Shown here in pieces: positions 1 through 9,700 of a stretch of 58,274 nt of DNA. A program made the position numbers and the translations under genes. A model generated the notes under the pieces. It made no database searches, was not told where the DNA came from, and saw only the letters and a program-made list of their open reading frames with translations. Numbering within the stretch: the stretch's first letter is position 1; every line of letters begins with the position of its first letter. Source of the stretch: Sphingomonadales bacterium (GTDB taxonomy: Bacteria; Pseudomonadota; Alphaproteobacteria; Sphingomonadales; Sphingomonadaceae). The DNA lies in NCBI GenBank assembly GCA_027483465.1, contig JAIXUQ010000054.1, positions 1 through 58,274 on the forward strand. The letters are read 5' to 3'.

Positions 1-729
1 AGCATCAGCCAAAGCATCGCGGCGGTGGCGGACAGCCCTGGCCCCAATTGGGAAGCGCTGGCGCGGCGCCATACGGTGAGCGCACGGGTGCGCGTGAAGC
101 TGGGCGACGTGGCCGGCGCCGATGCCGATTTTGCCGCCGCCGAAACCTTGTATCGCACCCGTTATGGCGATCGCCATCGCGCCACCGCCACCGCCATGCG
201 CAACCGCGCCTATGCCGCGTTCGAGGCAGGGAACATCGCTGCCGCGTTGCCGCGCATCGCCGCCGCCAGCCGCATCTATGCCCGCGTGCTGGAAGGGGAC
301 CACCCGCTGCTGGCCGACAATCTGATCCTGCTGGGCCGGGTGCAGACGGCTTCGGGCGCGCCCGAAGCGGCGCTGGCCAGCCTGGACCAGGCGCGCGGCA
401 TCTATGCCCGGCTGTTCGGGCCGGGCAATGCGGCGGTGGGTGATGCTCATTTCTACATGGCCGAAGCCGAAGGGCGGCGCGGCCGGCTTGGCGCGGCGCT
501 GGCCAATATCGCCGCCGCCAAGCGCATCTATGATGCCGAATATGGACCCGACGATCCCGATCAGGCCGAATTGCTGCTCCTGACCGCGCGGGTGCTGGCC
601 GGTGCCGGCCAGCGGGCCAAGGCCGCCACCGCCTGCCAGGCGGCGCTGGCCCTGCACCGGCGGCTGGGCAGCAGCCCGGCGGTGCAGGCCGAAGCCGGGG
701 CCAGCTGCGGCGATGTGAACCGCGGTTAA
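1..729 (+). CDS. TPR-repeat protein, C-terminal part (truncated by window edge)
   Basis: The reading frame is open from the first base, so the gene starts outside the window; a GTG at 25 is the first internal start-like codon but is probably not the real start. The 242 visible residues form about four tetratricopeptide repeats of roughly 42 residues, each with a spacer such as YGDRH, EGDHP, GPGNA or YGPDDPD before the next helix. This is the kinesin-light-chain style of TPR, used as a protein-protein scaffold. In related bacteria such repeats often form the tail of a serine/threonine kinase or signalling protein, but no catalytic domain is visible here. It lies upstream of the secreted protein and the SLOG/protease cluster. 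Any functional link to that cluster is unproven. Confidence 0.8.
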   Translation, partial: SISQSIAAVADSPGPNWEALARRHTVSARVRVKLGDVAGADADFAAAETLYRTRYGDRHRATATAMRNRAYAAFEAGNIAAALPRIAAASRIYARVLEGDHPLLADNLILLGRVQTASGAPEAALASLDQARGIYARLFGPGNAAVGDAHFYMAEAEGRRGRLGAALANIAAAKRIYDAEYGPDDPDQAELLLLTARVLAGAGQRAKAATACQAALALHRRLGSSPAVQAEAGASCGDVNRG

Positions 730-779
730 CACGGCGCCAGCCTCACCCTGCTTGCCAGTCACCGGCGCCGGAATTAACC
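724..779 (+). terminator. Possible stem-loop terminator after the TPR gene
   Basis: An interrupted inverted repeat begins at the stop codon: GGTTAA (724-729) and GGCGCC (733-738) pair with GGCGCC (764-769) and TTAACC (774-779). A T-rich run follows near 790-797. The loop is long (about 25 bases), so this is only a moderate intrinsic terminator candidate. Confidence 0.35.
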
Positions 780-844
780 ATGGCGCAGCTTTTATTTGTG
801 GGCTCGCCCGGCGGGATGGGCGCGAATATCCGGGGATGTGATCG

Positions 845-1894
845 ATGAAACTGCCAATTCGCGGCCTGATTTCGGCGCTGTTGCTGGCCGGCGCAATGCC
901 CGCATCGGCACAGCTGGTGATCAGCCCGCCGTCGATGATCACCAACGGGCTGTGGAAAGACGAGTTCAACGGCAACGATATCAATTTCTTCACCCTGCCG
1001 GAGACGGACTGGCGCTTTGAAGGTGCCGGCGGCCTGCCCCGGCTGGATGTCGGCCTCATCAGCTATACCACGCCGGGCGGCGGCTTCTTCTTCCTGCACA
1101 ATCTCACCGCGATGGGCGGCGGCACCGCCTCCATGACAACGCTGCTCAGCTTCACCATCACCAACAACAGCAGCAGCGTGCAGTTCCTGCGCTTTGATTC
1201 GATGATCACGCCCGGCCACATTGCCCTGCAAGGGTCGCGCTCGGCCAATCTGGCGACGTTCAATTTCTCGGTTGATCAGATTGTTGGCGGCAATACCAGC
1301 CAGCTTTACTGGGCCAAGGGCTATGTCGATACCGATCCGATGCAGCCCGATGTGGTGGAAACCTCCAACGGCATCGCCTTCAACGGCTTCAGCAGCTACA
1401 GCGCGCCCGAACGCATCGCCTATGATTGGGGGGCAACCCCGCTCAATCTCAATCTCAACCCGATCTTTCCGGGGCAAACCCACATCCTGCGCTACACCAG
1501 CACCACCTATGCCAGCGCCGGCGGCGTGTGCCTGACCGTGCTTGGCTGCGAAGGCGTGCAAGTGGCCTTTGGCGATCCGCGCAACGACGGCAGTTCCAAC
1601 CAGTCACGCATGGCCGCCTTTGGCCTGTTCAGCCAATCGGCCCCGCAGGAACCGCTGATCGGCCGGTCCTTTGGCGTGTCCGAGAGTTTCTTTGCCCAGG
1701 TGGTGGATGTGAGCGCGCCGCTGCCGCCGGCGCTGCCGCCACCGCCGCCCACACCCGATTACAGCTGGCTGCCACCGGTGGATCAGGCGGTCACCGCCGT
1801 GCCGGAACCGTCGGCCTGGCTGCTGATGATCGCCGGCTTTGGCGGTGTGGGCGTGGGCTTGCGCCGCGCCCGGCGCAGCGCCGCCATGGCTTGA
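845..1894 (+). CDS. Secreted PEPxxWA-CTERM sorting-domain protein
   Basis: The 349-residue protein begins with a signal peptide (about residues 1-22, ending ASA) and ends with the sorting tail VPEPSAW at about 319, a hydrophobic helix and a basic RRARR cluster. That is the PEPxxWA form of the PEP-CTERM signal, which is processed by an exosortase/archaeosortase-type enzyme. No exosortase gene is visible in this window. The body is a low-complexity, Gly/Ser/Asn-rich beta-type sequence with no catalytic motif that I recognise. A proline-rich linker (around 290-310) spaces it from the tail. The expected role is an envelope or extracellular-matrix protein. The start is the first ATG before the signal peptide and follows a GGGGA-like ribosome site. 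Confidence 0.85.
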   Translation: MKLPIRGLISALLLAGAMPASAQLVISPPSMITNGLWKDEFNGNDINFFTLPETDWRFEGAGGLPRLDVGLISYTTPGGGFFFLHNLTAMGGGTASMTTLLSFTITNNSSSVQFLRFDSMITPGHIALQGSRSANLATFNFSVDQIVGGNTSQLYWAKGYVDTDPMQPDVVETSNGIAFNGFSSYSAPERIAYDWGATPLNLNLNPIFPGQTHILRYTSTTYASAGGVCLTVLGCEGVQVAFGDPRNDGSSNQSRMAAFGLFSQSAPQEPLIGRSFGVSESFFAQVVDVSAPLPPALPPPPPTPDYSWLPPVDQAVTAVPEPSAWLLMIAGFGGVGVGLRRARRSAAMA

Positions 1895-2009
1895 GGCTTG
1901 CAGCGCTGCCCCAAACGGTCCTAATGGCCGGCGGATCATTTGGGGGTGGCATGCATCGGCAACCGGCCAGAGGGCAGGGATGGAGCCCGCAGCGAAGGAG
2001 CCGGCAGGC

Positions 2010-3800
2010 ATGATACCGGCCGAAACCCACGCTGATCGGCACCCGCCGCGGCCGCTGCTGGCGCTCACCGTCGGCATCACCGGCCATCGTGCGCTTGATC
2101 CGGCGGTGGTGCCGGGTCTGGCCACCGCCATCACCCGCCTGCTCATCAGCCTGCAGGCCAATGTCACCCGCATCGCCGCCCAGCATCAGGGCCGTTTTGC
2201 CGATGCACCGCCGCGTTTCTGCCTGGTTTCGGGGCTGGCGGCCGGGGCCGATCAGATCGCCGCCGCTGCCGCGCTGGAGGCCGGCTATGCGCTGGCCGCT
2301 GTGCTGCCGTTTGAACGTGGCGCCTTTGCGGCCACCATGGCCGATGGCGACCGCGCTGCCATGGCTGCACTGCTCGCCCGTGCCGAAACCGTGTGGGAAG
2401 CCCCGGCCGGCTGCGGCGAGAATGGCTATGTGCTGGCCGGGGATGTCACCGTGGCGGGCTCTGACCTGTTGATCGCGGTGTGGGATGGCGAACCGGAACG
2501 CGGGCCGGGCGGCACCGCCAGCGTGGTGGCCGAAGCGGTGCGGCGCGGCGTGCCGGTGGTGCATGTGCCCAGCGACGGCGGCCCGCCGGAATTGCTGTGG
2601 GCCGGGCTGGATGCGGTGCCGCCCGAACGGCTGCGGCTGGACAGTGTGCCCCAGCGCCCGCTGGATGATGCCACGCTGGCGCAAACGCTGGCGGTGCTGC
2701 TCACCCCGTCGCTGCCGGCGCCCGAGCTTGATGCCTATCTGGCCGAAACCGAACGGGTGCGGCGCTGGCGGGCGGAATGGCCGCTGCTGCTGGCCCTGGT
2801 GGGTGTGCAGCGGCTGCGGCCCGGCTTTCTGGGCGCCACGCCCTATCTGGCCGCCAGCCGCGATGATTTTGCCGGCCATGCCGAAGGCTGCGCCGCTGCC
2901 GGGGTGATGGTGGCGGGGCAGGAGCGGCTGGAGGCGGCCTTTGCCTGGGCCGATGGCCTGGCCGCCCATTATGCCCATAGTTTCCGCAGCGGGCTGGTGT
3001 TCAATTTTTTTGGCGCCTCGTTCGCGGTGGTCTTCGCGCTGCTGGCCGGGCTGTTGCCGGGGCAGAAAATCCCGCTGCTGATCGCCGAACTGGTGGTGGT
3101 GGGCGCGGTGGTGCTCAACACCCATCTGGGCAACCAGCAGCAATGGCACCGCCGCTGGCTCGACTATCGCTATCTGGCCGAAACCCTGCGCTTGCAGCGC
3201 AGCCTGCGCCTGCTGGGCGCGGCCAGCCCGCCTGGGCGCGATCTGGCTGGCCCGCGGCGCTGGACCGATTGGTATGCGCTGGCGATCTGGCAGGGCCTGC
3301 CCCGCCCGGCCGCCCCGCCCGACATGGCCGCCACCACGGCGCTGGCCCGGCATATCGTGGCGCACGAACTGGATGGCCAGATCGCCTATCACCACCAGGT
3401 GCAGCATCGCATGCACAAGCTTGATCATATGCTGCACAGCGGCGGCCAGGCGTTGCTGATCCTCACCGGCCTCACCGGGGTGGGCACACTGATTGGCCTG
3501 CTGGTCGCCTATGCGCTGGTCAAGCCCTACAGCCTGGAGCTCAGCCTTCTCTCGGCGGCGCTGCCCACGCTGGGCGGCGCGCTGTTCGGGCTGCGCGGCG
3601 CCGGGGATTTTGCCGGCACCGCCCGCCGTTCGGCCGCCACCGCCGAACGGCTGGCGCGCATGGCCGAACTGCTGCGCCGCGACGGGCTGAGCCCCACACT
3701 GATGGCCTGCGCGCTGGAGGAGGCTGCGGCCATCATGCTCGCGGATCTGGCGGAGTGGCGTTCCAGCTATGCCGATCGCAAGCTGGCGGTGCCGTCATGA
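2010..3800 (+). CDS. Predicted SLOG-type nucleotide sensor fused to two 2TM (SLATT-like) modules
   Basis: The protein has 596 residues. Start 2010 is chosen because AAGGAG (1995-2000) lies nine bases upstream; an ATG at 1980 is the alternative. The N-terminal Rossmann-like part carries VGITGHR (residues 21-27), SGLAAGADQ (74-82) and an LLIAVWDGE strand followed by a Gly-rich turn (around 152-165). This pattern fits the SLOG superfamily, which binds nucleotide-derived ligands. Two helix pairs follow, at about 329-350/353-373 and 480-503/511-529. After the first pair is a basic amphipathic stretch with RRWLDYRYLAETLR (381-394), the W-x-x-Y-R-x-x-A-E signature of SLATT/DUF4231-like effectors. 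SLOG-SLATT proteins are predicted pore-forming conflict effectors (Burroughs and Aravind). The stop abuts that of the protease operon in TCATGA. The family assignment is by motif only. Confidence 0.6.
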   Translation: MIPAETHADRHPPRPLLALTVGITGHRALDPAVVPGLATAITRLLISLQANVTRIAAQHQGRFADAPPRFCLVSGLAAGADQIAAAAALEAGYALAAVLPFERGAFAATMADGDRAAMAALLARAETVWEAPAGCGENGYVLAGDVTVAGSDLLIAVWDGEPERGPGGTASVVAEAVRRGVPVVHVPSDGGPPELLWAGLDAVPPERLRLDSVPQRPLDDATLAQTLAVLLTPSLPAPELDAYLAETERVRRWRAEWPLLLALVGVQRLRPGFLGATPYLAASRDDFAGHAEGCAAAGVMVAGQERLEAAFAWADGLAAHYAHSFRSGLVFNFFGASFAVVFALLAGLLPGQKIPLLIAELVVVGAVVLNTHLGNQQQWHRRWLDYRYLAETLRLQRSLRLLGAASPPGRDLAGPRRWTDWYALAIWQGLPRPAAPPDMAATTALARHIVAHELDGQIAYHHQVQHRMHKLDHMLHSGGQALLILTGLTGVGTLIGLLVAYALVKPYSLELSLLSAALPTLGGALFGLRGAGDFAGTARRSAATAERLARMAELLRRDGLSPTLMACALEEAAAIMLADLAEWRSSYADRKLAVPS

Positions 3801-4811
3801 TTGCGGCGTGCAGGCCGGCCGGCCGGCGGTGACGGCACAGCTGAACACGCCCACCGGCGGCGGCGCGCGCAGCAGGGTATCGATCCAGTCGGCATAGGCG
3901 CTCACCCTGGTATAGAGCGCCGGGCGGCCTGGCAGCCCGCAGCCGCCGCCGGTGCTGACCAACCCGACCAGCAGTCGACCACGCGCCACCAGCGGGCCGC
4001 CACTGTCCCCCTGGCACGTGTCCTGCCGGAGCTGGGTGGCGCCAATGGCACAGATCGTCTTTTCCCAGGCCACACCCCTGATTTCGGGCACCTTGTCACA
4101 GTCGGCCGCGGGCACCGGCTTCAATTGTGCGGCCTGCAGCTTAGTCGTCCCGCGCAACGGCTGGCCGCGCGAATCGCGGCTGGCCCCATTTTCCTTCTGC
4201 CCGGTCAGGCCCCAGCCGGTGGCACGCTGGCGCGTAGACGCCTCATCCGCCGGGGTGCCGCGCGCAATCGGACGGCGGGCATCGGCGATCGCCTTGTTGG
4301 TGGCCTTGTCTGGCACCAGATGAAGCAGCGCGATGTCATCGCGCTTCCCGGTCTTGGTATAGCTGGCGTGGAAAATGGCGCGGTCAATTGCCATGCTGGT
4401 GGCGCGCTCCAGATCATTGTTGCCCACCCGCACCCGGGCTTCGCTGAGCGCGCGTCTCCACACACCCGATTCATACACGAGACAATGGGCGGCCGTGAGC
4501 GCCCAATCCGGCGCTATCAACACGCCGCCGCACAAATGATCGCGCTCCAGCGGGCTCATATCCGCCCAGAATTTCTTCGACCGGTCACCTGGCGGCTTGT
4601 CCTTGTCCAACCTGATTTCGGCCTCAGTCGGCGGCACCGTGGTGTAGAGCTGGATTTGCCAGGGCGACGGCGGCGCCGTCTCGCCGCGCACCACCCGGCT
4701 GCCCTCCTGGCCGGCGTCAGGCGCCGGTGGCGGGGCGGGCGGCGGCGGTTCGGCTTGGGCGGCCACCAGCAGCAGCGCGGCGGCCATCAGGCAGAGCGGG
4801 CGTGTGATCAT
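3795..4811 (-). CDS. Exported trypsin-like serine protease (S1 family) with zymogen-type junction
   Basis: The protein has 338 residues. The start at 4811 overlaps the upstream caspase stop as ATGA; a longer open frame to 4898 has no signal peptide at its end and is rejected. Residues 1-20 are a signal peptide, followed by a Pro-rich spacer. The chymotrypsin-fold triad is clear: His109 in LTAAHC, Asp159 in RDDIALLHL and Ser270 in GDSGGPL. Asp264, six residues before the serine, predicts trypsin-like Arg/Lys specificity. The mature domain appears to start at Val40 in SRVVRGE, which matches the R-IVGG activation site of zymogens. Paired cysteines (94/110, 254/266 and others) suggest disulfides and hence an oxidising compartment. 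It is the last gene of a three-gene operon with two caspase-like proteins. The substrate is unknown. Confidence 0.9.
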   Translation of the reverse strand: MITRPLCLMAAALLLVAAQAEPPPPAPPPAPDAGQEGSRVVRGETAPPSPWQIQLYTTVPPTEAEIRLDKDKPPGDRSKKFWADMSPLERDHLCGGVLIAPDWALTAAHCLVYESGVWRRALSEARVRVGNNDLERATSMAIDRAIFHASYTKTGKRDDIALLHLVPDKATNKAIADARRPIARGTPADEASTRQRATGWGLTGQKENGASRDSRGQPLRGTTKLQAAQLKPVPAADCDKVPEIRGVAWEKTICAIGATQLRQDTCQGDSGGPLVARGRLLVGLVSTGGGCGLPGRPALYTRVSAYADWIDTLLRAPPPVGVFSCAVTAGRPACTPQS

Positions 4812-6715
4812 GGCTGTATCCTGGCTGGAATGATGATGGCTGACCAATCGTCGGTTTCCCCGGCCGTGCCCGATCGGCTGGCATCGGCGCTGCGGCAAAA
4901 GGCGCGGGCAACGGCGTTGAGGCAGGCATCGGCATCGATGATGTTGGTGCCGGTCTGTTCCAGCGCCGAGACATCGAGCGAGACACTGGTTGACAGCGCC
5001 ACCAGCCGCGCCGGGCCGGCTTCGGTGGGGATGATGTCAAGCGAATCGCGGATGGCATCGCGGCTGTCCACCGCCGGATCGCGGCCGCCAAAGGCCGGCA
5101 GCACCACGGTCACATCATAAAGCGGCCCGATATAGAACACATAGAGCTGGCGCGGATCGGGCGCGCGGTTGACCACGCCCAGCCGGATCGCCTTGTCCCG
5201 CGCCAGGCTGATCCCGCCCGGCGGCAGCGTGCCGCTGCACTGCGAGGGGTCATAGCCGGCCGAGGGCGCGTTGCTCACCGCCAGGCACACATCGGCTGGC
5301 CGGTTGAGCAGCTTCAGCCATTCCTGCACCCGCGCGATCTTGCCCAGTGCCGCCGCCAACCGCGGCGGCAGATCGGGGTGGCCGGCCGGCGGCAGGCGCG
5401 CCAGCACCAGCCCGTCGCGCTGTTGCAGCACCAGCCCGGCGGCATCGGCGCGCAGCAGCAGCGGCGCTGCCGCATCGGCGCGCACAAAGTCCAGTTCTGC
5501 CACTAGCGGGCGGGCGGCGGCGGCCTCCACCGCCAGCGCCAGCACCGGGCCGCCAAAACGATGCTCCTTTTCGCGCGCGATGAGGCGCGGCGGCAGGCCG
5601 GCGACGGCCACACCTTCGGGCGCCACCTCCGCCACGCTGTTGCCCACTTTCACCACCCTTGCCGTCGCCAGGGGCGCCGTGGCGCCCGACACCGCATCGC
5701 CGGTGGCGCGGAACAATTCAAAGCGCGAGCCCGGCGTGACCCCCAGCAGCGCGCCGCCCAGCAACAACAGGCGGTTGCCATCGGCCACCACATCAAAGGT
5801 GGGCACCTTGCGCTCCACCCCGGCAAAGCTGGCCCTCAGCGCGCCTTCGGCATGCGGCAATTGGCGGCCGTTGGTGACACGGTTGACCTCGATCAGGCTG
5901 GCGGCCGCCAGATCGGCAAAACTGGCCTGCGGATTGGCGGTGATGGCGCGGGCCAGCGCCGTGGTGAAGCGGCCGGCGCGTTGGCCCACTTCGCCGGCTT
6001 CGGTGGCATCCTGGCCATCACCGGCAGCGGCCAGATGCACGCGCCAGGCGCCGCGATTGCCATAATTGGGCAGGGTGACACGGCGGCGCAGGCCGGTGAC
6101 CCGCAGCGGCGGCGCGCTGCGGCTGATCGATTGGCCGTCGCGCGTGGCGGTGCCGCTGTTGCAACTGTCGAAGATGGTGACGATCCGGACCCCGCGCGAG
6201 GTGGCGGTGTTGATGATGTCGCGCACCTCATGGTCCATGATCTCGCCATTGCCGTACGGCTTGTTGGGGTCGCGGGCGTCATGGGCCATGATCGTGCTGT
6301 TGTAGCGGCTGGCCTGATCCAGCGTCGTGTCATCGGAATAGCGCGAGCCATGACCGGCGAAATAGAGGATCAGCACATCTTCCGGCTGGCTGGCCTTGAT
6401 CATGCTGGTCCAGCCTGCCGTGATCGCCGCCTTGGTCGCGCATTTGTTGATCAGGATCAGGGCGGCGGCGGTGCTGGCCGTGCAGCCGACCGTGGGCAGC
6501 GCGCCGAAATCCCGGCCAAGCGCCTTGGAGAGGGTGGCCACGATGGTGCGCGTGTCGTTCACCGCGCCGGCCAGATCGGCAAAGCCGGCATCGGGATAGG
6601 CCGGGCTGGTGGCGAACGCATAATCGTCTATGCCCACAAACACGGCGCGCAAGGTGGGCGCCGCCGCGGCCGGCAGCGCCAACAGGGCCAGCAACAGCAG
6701 CGCCAGCAGCCTCAT
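4808..6715 (-). CDS. Exported caspase-like (C14) protein with C-terminal accessory domain
   Basis: The 635-residue protein starts at 6715, overlapping the stop of the upstream caspase gene as ATGA, and opens with a signal peptide (MRLLALLLLALLALPAAAA). The caspase fold begins at VFVGIDDY (about 25-32). The catalytic dyad is visible as His122 in YFAGHGSR and Cys185 in IFDSCNSG. After about residue 300 the sequence changes to a beta-rich region. A later segment with LYVFYIGPLYDVTVVLP resembles DUF4384-type domains that often accompany bacterial caspases, but that match is weak. Bacterial C14 enzymes usually cleave after Arg or Lys. It sits between a propeller-caspase and a trypsin-like protease, all translationally coupled and all with export signals, so joint periplasmic action is likely. 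Confidence 0.85.
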   Translation of the reverse strand: MRLLALLLLALLALPAAAAPTLRAVFVGIDDYAFATSPAYPDAGFADLAGAVNDTRTIVATLSKALGRDFGALPTVGCTASTAAALILINKCATKAAITAGWTSMIKASQPEDVLILYFAGHGSRYSDDTTLDQASRYNSTIMAHDARDPNKPYGNGEIMDHEVRDIINTATSRGVRIVTIFDSCNSGTATRDGQSISRSAPPLRVTGLRRRVTLPNYGNRGAWRVHLAAAGDGQDATEAGEVGQRAGRFTTALARAITANPQASFADLAAASLIEVNRVTNGRQLPHAEGALRASFAGVERKVPTFDVVADGNRLLLLGGALLGVTPGSRFELFRATGDAVSGATAPLATARVVKVGNSVAEVAPEGVAVAGLPPRLIAREKEHRFGGPVLALAVEAAAARPLVAELDFVRADAAAPLLLRADAAGLVLQQRDGLVLARLPPAGHPDLPPRLAAALGKIARVQEWLKLLNRPADVCLAVSNAPSAGYDPSQCSGTLPPGGISLARDKAIRLGVVNRAPDPRQLYVFYIGPLYDVTVVLPAFGGRDPAVDSRDAIRDSLDIIPTEAGPARLVALSTSVSLDVSALEQTGTNIIDADACLNAVARAFCRSADASRSGTAGETDDWSAIIIPARIQP

Positions 6716-9700
6716 GGTTTCCCCCGCAACAGCACGGGCGAGTCCTTGGCGGTGAAATCGAACAGGCTGGGCAATTGGCCGGATGTGCCCTCCAGTTCGC
6801 CGCGCAGCACCAGCTTCACGCCGCGGCTGAGCACCGGGCCGCCGCCGGCGCGCACCTCGGTCTCCAGGCTGGGCAGCCGGGCCACGGCATAGCGAAGCCA
6901 TTCATCCAGCCGCACCTTGCCATCATGGTCCAGATCGGCCGGGCCGCCGGTTTGGGTCAAGCCCTCCCCCAGCGCGGCGCTGAGCAGGCCGTGCGACAGG
7001 CGCGGGGTTTCGATGGCAACATCATCGGCCTGGGTGGCGGCCAGGATGCGCATCCCCTTGTCAAAGGCCAGTTGCCCCAGGCCCGGATCGCCCATCGGGC
7101 CGGGCTTGAAACCGGGCGTCGCCACCGCCGCGCCGGAATGGCAGGCATCCAGGATGAAGGCGATCTCGCCGGCCTGGATGCGGCCCAGCAGCAGGGTGAG
7201 CACATTGGCCGGCAGCACGGTGTTGGGATCCGGCGCGGCCGCCAGCGCGCCCCAGCGCACATTGGAGGCTAGCAGCGAAAAGGCACCGTCACGCTCGGCA
7301 TGGCCATGGCCGGAAAAACTGATGATGACGATATCATCGGGCGTGGCTTCGGCCAGCAGGCTGCCATCATGGCCGGCAGCGCGCAGGATCGCCTTGTCCT
7401 CCTCCGGATCCATGCCGCCCAGAATTAACAGCGCCGAGGCGATATGCCCGGCGGTGACCGGCCGGCCGGGAGCACTGGTCAGGCTGATGCGGCGCACCTC
7501 ATATCCGGGGATATTGGCCAGCCGCTGGCCGATCAGTTCGGCATCCGGCACCGCAAATTTCAGGTTGAGCCGGCGTTCGGCATAATCATTGATCCCGATG
7601 GTGAGGACATAGGCGCGGCGCGGGCGCGGGCGCTGGGGCGGCGGGGTCCATTCGATCTGGGCATTGTTGCTCTTCACCCGATCGGCGTTGAAGCTGTAGG
7701 CCGAAAAGCGGATCGGCTTGCCATCGGTGGGGATAGGCACATCAAAGCTCCAGCGGCGCAGGCCATCCTTCGGATCAGGCGGGCTGAAATTGGCCGGGCG
7801 CCAGCCGGCCAGATCAGCCGGCGGCGTGGCCAGCGGATCATCGGGGGTCTTGGCGATCTCTCGATTGTTCATCAGCAGCTTGACGCCATAGACGCCGGAG
7901 GCGACGCCAGTGGCAGCGTCACGGGTTTCGCGCGCTTCCACCTCCACCACGGCCCGGCCCGGTCCCGCGGGGCGCGGCGGCTTGATCACCACCTGCGGCA
8001 ATTGCCGGTTCAGCCCGGCCAGCGGCGGCAGCGGGTGCAGGGCGCGAGCGCAATCGCCCCGGCGCGTGCAGGCCAGCAGCTTGTCGATCATGCGCGGTTC
8101 GTAAAAATCGCGCATCAGCGTCTGTGGCGGCAGCGATCGGGTGAGTTGATCGGAAATCACCCAGCGGAACGCGTCAACCTCAGGGCCGCTGTTGGTGTCA
8201 TAACGCGCGTCCGGGCTGACCGCCACATAGCGGCTGCGGGGCAACAGGCTGATCGTCATCAGGATGCGGCCGGTGCGCGAATCCCAAAAGCGCACGCCGT
8301 TGATCATGGAGGCCGCCCACATCGCCCGGCCATCCCTGGTATAGCCCAGCCCGACCGAACCCGGCCAGGCAACCGCCGGCAATCCGGTGCCCTTGGCCAG
8401 ATCGATCATGGTGACCGTCTCGTCCACGGAACCACCCACGATCAGCCGCTTGCCGTTGGTGGCCATGCGCTGCGGCCACAGCACATCGCCGGGCAGTTCG
8501 CGGATCTTCCATTGATCGCCCGGCGCGTCGATGGTCCATTCCATCAGCGTGCCTTCGCCGGCCACCCACAATTGCCGGCCATCGGGCGAGAAGCTGATCA
8601 GGGTCAGCTCGGTGCCCTCCTCCATCTCCATGCGGGGCGCGGCCACCTTGGACGCAGGATCAAGATTGACGATCTGCACCGCCAGGCTCTTGTCTGGCAG
8701 GCGCACCACCACGGCGATGCGATCGCCCAGAGGGGAGGGCGCAATCAGTCTTATCTCCGCACCGCGCGGCAGCTGGAAGCCCGGCAGCGGCCGCCACACC
8801 CCGCCCGAAAGCAGCATCAGCCGGCGATCATTCGCCACCTTGCTGCGGCAATTGGCCAGCCCGGCACCGGCGATGCGGCCATCGGGCAGTGGCGCCATGA
8901 AGCACAGGCTGGGCGCCTCGGCCTCCACCCGGCCGGACGGCGCGTCGACAAACAGCAGCTTGGCCGGATCGCATTCTTCGGCCCCGGCACTGCTCTGCGG
9001 ATCATCTGCATCAGCGCGCGGCATCAGCACATAGCGATCGCGGCTCAGCCAGTGCACCCGATCATAGCTGCCAACAGCGTCGAGCCGGGGCAGGAATGTG
9101 CTGGTGGCCAGATCAAGCACCTCCACCGGCGAAATGCGCGACTGGGCATAGGCCGCGGGAATCGGGCACGCCCGGTCTGGCTGGCCGGCATCCACCGGCG
9201 CGGTCTCCGGCCGGGCTTCGGGCACGCCCGGTGACTGCGGCGTATCATCGAGGGTGAGAATGGCCAGATAGCGATCATCCGGCGAGAGTTCGGCATCCCC
9301 GATGCTGCCCATGCGGTCGGGCATTTCCAGCCGCGCCTGTGCCCCCGATTGGGCAATCAGCAAGAACCCGTTGGCGGCGCGCTTCAGCCGAATTCGACCA
9401 TCGGGGGAAGCGGGCAACGCGGGCAGCAGCTGTTCGGCCTCCTCCACGCTCATGCTGGACGGATCGCCCATCGTGGCGGAAAGCGCATCCAGCCAGCGCA
9501 CCAATTCCTCGTCCCAGGTGACCCCCTTGGGCAGTGCCGGCAGCGGCGGCAGGGTTTCCGGTTTGATCAGCCGCACCTGCCGCTTTGCCAGATCAATCAC
9601 GTAGCGGCGAGGTGCCCGCCCATCAAAGCTGGCTGGTTCAAACACCACGCCATCGATGGTGAGGCGCGTGCCATCCGGTGAAAGCCGCATGGCCGTGAAA

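Noticed and set aside
1839-2009. Upstream extension of the SLOG-type gene into the PEP-CTERM gene
   Set aside because: The added residues overlap another gene, have no motif, and a strong AAGGAG site supports the start at 2010.
1791-3437. Long open frame on the minus strand opposite the SLOG-type gene
   Set aside because: It mirrors codon positions of the plus-strand gene, is rich in His/Gln/Arg low-complexity sequence and has no domain motif. High GC produces such shadows throughout the window.
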